Shown here: positions 7,162 through 11,167 of the stretch, piece after piece
How the letters are laid out: every line of letters starts with the position of its first letter
Position numbering within the stretch: the stretch's first letter is position 1
Source of the DNA: Larix sibirica
Taxonomy: Eukaryota; Streptophyta; Pinopsida; Pinales; Pinaceae
DNA: 11,167 nucleotides
Assembly: GCA_004151065.3 (NCBI GenBank)
Contig: NWUY0300065337.1
Location: 21,769 to 32,935 of the forward strand
Direction of reading: 5' to 3'
The notes under the pieces: model-generated
Database searches by the model: none
The model's input: the letters and a program-made list of their open reading frames with translations, nothing else
What the model was told of the DNA's origin: nothing
Made by a program: the position numbers and the translations under genes

Positions 7162-8353
7162 ACCTTAATTGTCTTGTTTTTCCCTTTTAGTAAGTCGAAA
7201 ATCTATTAAAGAACTTCGAAAATGTGTGCATTTGGTGCATGTGAATGACCATTTATTCATATCCATCGAACTCTCACAATTTCATTACCAATGTCTCCCA
7301 CTATGACAAGGTTGTAAACATCCCCAACTCCATGATTATTTTGAATGAGCTTCTATCTAGTTTGAGTGAGATGGAAAAGCGCAACCTGGCATGCATTTGT
7401 AATTTCACCAAATCTAGGAAGAATGCCACTTTTGTAAGAGCAAGACAAGGTCATCCTAGCCACCCCTCTTTTATATATTATGTTTGTGATTTTTTAGTTA
7501 ATAGTTAATCGTCATATTATGCTATGTAAATTAAAATGAAACAAACATAAAGATGATAGTTTGTAGATGTGAATTTGAGTCTAAAGAAAGATTTCATGTA
7601 ATCATCACCTTTTTAAATAAAGAATGCATGTTGTTAGGACTTGACACTCGAAGGTGAAGACAAGTTTCATTTCCACCACCGTGTGAGACATATTCTGTGG
7701 TCTCCAGAGCAATTTCAATACATTTGTTATATGTATGAATAAATCATATAGAAACAACTTGTAAATTATCCTCTTATATCTGGTCACCATTATTTTGTTG
7801 TACATAGTTGCCATTATTGTGGTCATTATACTTTCTAGAAGTATCTTCTTTCACTGTTGCTCCCTACTACAAGACATGCTTAAGGTATATTAACCCAAAT
7901 GACTGAAGAGTAGAAGGAACATAAATGGAAAAGAGTAGAAGGGATAGATATGGTGAAGAGAAGAAATATGAGTGCATGCACACCCACTCTATAACATATA
8001 GATTGCCAAGATATGTTGGGAACAATAAATCCATTGTAGTTCGTTTGAGGTAACTATCAAAACCAACCATGTGCTATGTTGTAAGATTGTACCATGACCA
8101 TTTTGTTGTCACATAGGACAAATTGCAATTGGGGTTCTTTTATTCGCGCACTATGCTTACTAATTAGCCTCTACATCAAATGGCACAAAGCAAAGACATT
8201 GGCTAGGAAAATATAAAGTTAGCAGTCCCTCCGTTGTGCTTTGACTTCTGAAAATTTTCATTTTAACCAAACTTTAATCCAACTGTTTCTATTTTTCTTA
8301 TTAAATAATAAATTTTTTTTTTTTTCAATTCTTATTGGCCATGGACTTCAAAG
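7162..8353. other. unassigned AT-rich stretch with scattered frames
   Basis: A good 3' splice-site-like sequence, a pyrimidine run ending TTTTAG, lies at 7171-7190, but no convincing exon follows. A frame of 87 codons at 7245-7508 has moderately protein-like composition, and I do not recognise it. Minus-strand frames at 7826-7605 and 8070-7867 show no domain. A run of 13 T sits at 8313-8325. Confidence 0.4.
8313..8325 (+). repeat. T13 homopolymer
   Basis: Thirteen T in a row. On the minus strand this would be a short A run, but no transposon body ends here visibly. Confidence 0.7.
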
Positions 8354-8622
8354 TGATCTTATTGCAAAGCTGGCGGCGAAGTTCTTGGATGGAGGGTCAT
8401 TTAATCTTGATATTTGAGCCCATTAGTACATACATCAAACTAAATAAAGTATTTTAATAATATATTGATCCATCTAGTAGCAAAGTTCTACAAATAGTGG
8501 ATCATTTGATATTGGTATTAAAGTCCATTAATACATATGTCAAACTATATACAATATTTTAATTTTCATATATTAGAACTTTGGGCATAGTCTTATTGCT
8601 ACTTGAATATTTATTCTTGGAT
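8354..8622 (+). repeat. degenerate direct repeats, about 100-110 bases, two copies and a partial third
   Basis: Copy one (8354-8458) and copy two (8466-8562) share in order TGATC, GCAAAG, AAGTTCT, TCATTT, GATATT, CCATTA, TACATA, TCAAACTA, and a final TATTTTAAT, with small indels. A third partial copy seems to begin with TCTTATTGC at 8591 and TTCTTGGAT at 8614. In copy one the same words are at 8357 and 8382, spaced 25 rather than 23 bases apart. No coding potential is seen. Confidence 0.65.
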
Positions 8623-8714
8623 ATATGATTCACAATATGATTTCCAAGCATATATCGAATTCCATATCTACACTAATTATTGCAATCCATGTCAAAATAA
8701 ATTATTGCACTACA

Positions 8715-8828
8715 TTTAAAATTTACAATGCATTTTCATCAACTATCTATTCATCGCCTTGTTTAAAATTTACAAGCAATTTTCATAGACTATTTATTCA
8801 CTGCCTTGAATATTCATTCACCACCTTG
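8715..8828 (+). repeat. 47-bp tandem repeat, two copies and a partial third
   Basis: Units 8715-8761 and 8762-8808 both start TTTAAAATTTACAA and end GCCTTG. By eye they differ at about 8 of 47 positions. A tail-only third copy (8811-8828) repeats TATTCATTCACCACCTTG. A 96-codon open frame (8625-8915) runs across it but only reflects the absence of stops in the repeat. Confidence 0.75.
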
Positions 8829-9093
8829 GAGATTTATTTTCCTAATTTAATATTCACCCCTATTTTCTTATGTTGTTATTCATTGGATCGATGGAACACT
8901 TATGTTGTTACTTGAAGTGCTTATTCTTCCAAAGAAACTTGCAATGGATACTATACCTATTTGATTGTGTCATTATTCATCTGAAACACCTATGTTGCTA
9001 TTCCTTGGAGCATAGCAGCTTATTTTCTTATTCTTTTGGAGCAACTTATTTTTCCAAAGCAATTTCTTCTTTTCCTTTGTTCATGTAATCTAT
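8829..9093. other. T-rich sequence with loosely repeated words
   Basis: The words TATGTTGTTATTC, TATGTTGTTACTT and TATGTTGCTATTC recur at about 8871, 8901 and 8991, and CTTATTCTTCCAAAG is echoed by CTTATTTTTCCAAAG. This looks like further decay of the local repeat array. No gene is seen. Confidence 0.45.
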
Positions 9094-9126
9094 TTATAAA
9101 CTTCTCATCGGTTATAAACTTCTCAT
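9094..9126 (+). repeat. 15-bp exact direct repeat, period 18
   Basis: TTATAAACTTCTCAT occurs at 9094-9108 and again at 9112-9126, separated by CGG. This is a small tandem duplication typical of replication slippage. Confidence 0.8.
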
Positions 9127-9910
9127 ATATGCATATTGTGGAATATTACTTTGACAATTACTTAGCTTCATATGCTAAGCTTCCCTTGAGGATTCCATAG
9201 TTCTATACACTAATATTTGAGGAGATTCTTGAACAAGATACATACTCTAAAAAATACAACACAATACATGAAAAATGTACAATTGAACTTCCATAAACTG
9301 ATATTTTTCTTTGAACAAAATGAAACTCTTCCTATTCTTGAAAATAAAAGGTTTAAAAACACCAACACAACAAAGTGGCCCTACTATGAATAGGGCTTGG
9401 TTGCTTGTTTTCATATACAAGAAATGAAAATAGAGAAATATATTGACTATTCTAATTCAAAGGAGAGGTCTTAATGGTCAATGCCAAAACATAGCCACAA
9501 CTCCAAAGTGTACCATCCCTATATTCCCGAGGTCTTAAAAACTTGAGTGCACCGAATTCACCTCGGAGGTATGAGTAGGGATGAGAATAGTTTTGGTGCC
9601 TTGTACTGGCTGACATAGGTAAAACTAGTAGTCTGGGTTGAACCATAACCTCTTAAATCTCCACCAACGTGGTTTATGGATCACGTGGCTAGTATGAAGG
9701 ATACACTTGGATGCCTTGGATAGGACTTTAGCTAGGACCTTGTAGGAGACATTAAGCGATGTAATTGGTCTTCAACCTCATTCACTGAGACAAGAAGAAG
9801 TGTGGTGGGGAGGGGAATGGAATAATGGACCCATTGGTTGAGTTTTTATTACACAAGATTAAGAAATCAAGCCTTTGTAATTTGGAGCCACTAGTTATAC
9901 TTAAACCTAC
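9127..9910. other. unassigned sequence
   Basis: A 6-bp inverted repeat (CTTAGC 9161-9166, GCTAAG 9174-9179) and a minus-strand frame of 64 codons (9646-9452) are the only structures seen. The frame shows no domain. Base composition from about 9450 to 9830 is less AT-rich than on either side, which may mark an unrelated old insertion. Confidence 0.35.
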
Positions 9911-10027
9911 ATGGATAAATGGCAGGTTGATTGGAAGGATTTCCCCTATTCCCTTGGTTTTGATTATGATCTCGTATCTTACCCTTCCCCTTGTTCTTCT
10001 TCATATTCTTATGTTGGGGATTTCTAG
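9911..10027 (+). CDS. tentative small ORF, 38 residues, unknown
   Basis: This short frame starts ATG GAT AAA TGG and has a varied, aromatic- and Asp-rich composition (KWQVDWKDFPYSLGFDYD) that is less chance-like than the longer hydrophobic frame overlapping it (9825-10043). After its stop the same frame goes on with a Val/Lys-rich piece (HFVVVKLKKQ). I do not recognise it. It could be a coding remnant or chance. Confidence 0.12.
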   Translation: MDKWQVDWKDFPYSLGFDYDLVSYPSPCSSSYSYVGDF

Positions 10028-11167
10028 CATTTTGTTGTTGTGAAACTTAAAAAACAGACCAAAAAATCAAAGAAAATGACCAAACACAAATAAGTATATT
10101 CCATACTTCTAAAAAGGGAATAGAATTAAGTAAGCAACACTCATTTAAGCATATTTTCACTTAGGTAAAAATAAAGTTGTTTTCCCCTAGTTAATCGCTT
10201 CCATGTCAACTTAGTAACCTGACACAGGTACAACTACATTTTATAGCTATAAAAAACCCATGGTTATAGATAAAGATAGATTTAGTAGCATGATGTTTCA
10301 TTCAATGCATTATGTAACCATTATATATATAAGACACCAGTTAAGGTGCCTACCCTATGCACAGACCTCCATTGCTGATAGGATATCCAAATTACATTCG
10401 CCCTTGTTTTGCTTCTTCATTACTCTACATGCAAGTATTTGTGTCACCATTCTTATAGGCACAACATTGATTGACCTGGTGTCAGCCCCCTTATTCCCCC
10501 GTACGTTCCATACCTAGAGTACAGGTTCTCCTCCCTACTCTTGTTTTCCCTTTAGGTGTTTACCTTGTTTAAGTTTCACCATTGGTAGCAAGGGAAGTTG
10601 CTCTAGTTTATTAATTTGATGATCCAAGAATCCGTTGATCTTCATCCATCTCTAGAACCAACATCAGTTACTATTGAATTAGGTCTAGTTCATTTCCTAG
10701 TTTATACAATCTAAGCAATTTACTTAGCACCTGCAACTTAAGAACCAACTACATTTCTGAAAAATAATAGTATTTATTATTTAATAATATTTTAATTTTT
10801 TTTGAAGGAAGATGTTAGGATTAATATCCATAGCCTTTGGACACATGTTATATAATGTAGTACAATTGTCTGTCCATGGGTTACCTGGAATAATTAAAGC
10901 AAAAATAAATTTAGTCTCAACCCAAACACACACATGCCTTGTAGGTCATTCACACTTGTCCATTAGAGTTAAAAGCCTATGACATCATTCACAATTGTCT
11001 AGCACATAGTTCACACATATTGATTACAATTAGAATCCTACTTGCTACTTGGACATGGTTTCATTGAAAGATTTAAATTTGGATTTGAGGAAGTTGAGGC
11101 TGCCAGTTTCTTCTCCCTGGACTCGTGTAATGTGGCATTACTGTTGTTCGGGATTTCTACCCTATAG
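10028..11167. other. AT-rich intergenic sequence to the window end
   Basis: I recognise no gene. A frame of 85 codons at 10260-10517 is Ile/Leu/Phe-rich and shows no domain. There is a very AT-rich tract at about 10760-10802, and a loose repeat of ATTCACA-CTTGTC and ATTCACAATTGTC near 10950 and 10990. The window end falls in sequence with no visible feature. Confidence 0.45.

Noticed and set aside
8625-9088. Two overlapping Phe/Tyr/Ile-rich open frames as membrane proteins
   Set aside because: They lie over AT-rich tandem repeats and T-rich sequence, where hydrophobic chance frames are expected.
10260-10517. 85-codon frame as a hydrophobic protein
   Set aside because: No domain, no supporting context, and a composition typical of AT-rich noncoding DNA.
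1-11167. CRISPR arrays, bacterial operons, tRNA or rRNA genes
   Set aside because: No regularly spaced repeats, no ribosome binding sites with long ORFs and no cloverleaf or rRNA-like sequence were seen.

Overview
This window looks like intergenic nuclear DNA of a large-genome land plant, possibly a gymnosperm. It is AT-rich, and I find no intact long gene, operon, ribosome binding site, rRNA, tRNA or CRISPR array. Almost everything recognisable is a relic. The plant assignment rests on the family of the retrotransposon and on plant-type receptor kinase and possible MADS-box remnants. The gymnosperm idea is only an impression from the degree of decay.

The main element lies at about 1141-5715 on the + strand. 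It is an old, heavily mutated Ty3/gypsy retrotransposon of the chromovirus type. In order it shows: a probable 5' LTR (1141-1593) with a TATA-like box; a primer binding site like that of plant initiator-Met-tRNA-primed elements (1598-1606), inside a perfect 9-bp hairpin; an unusually long leader; gag with a damaged zinc knuckle (2477-3368); a protease with an altered active site (about 3540-3750); a junction where essentially the whole reverse transcriptase is missing; RNase H (about 3754-4320); integrase (about 4474-5450); and the start of a chromodomain (about 5590-5715). Stops and frameshifts interrupt every domain. No 3' LTR is visible, so the element is dead and truncated on the right.

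The flanks hold smaller relics. At 391-681 on the - strand is a degenerate reading frame with features of a type I (M-gamma-like) MADS domain. At 6741-6913 on the + strand is the N-terminal lobe of a receptor-like kinase with a glycine loop and a beta-3 lysine. It is followed at once by a short ORF (6916-7161) with a signal-peptide-like start and weak resemblance to the DUF26/Gnk2 domain of cysteine-rich receptor-like kinases. The pair may be a scrambled remnant of a tandem kinase cluster.

The right part (about 7.2-11.2 kb) is AT-rich and mostly unassignable. It contains two families of short degenerate tandem repeats (8354-8622 and 8715-8828) and a short exact repeat (9094-9126). There is no sign that the genes here act together, and I found no convincing new biological system. 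The observations most worth checking are the MADS-like relic, the kinase/DUF26 junction, the precise-looking loss of the reverse transcriptase, and the hairpin on the primer binding site.
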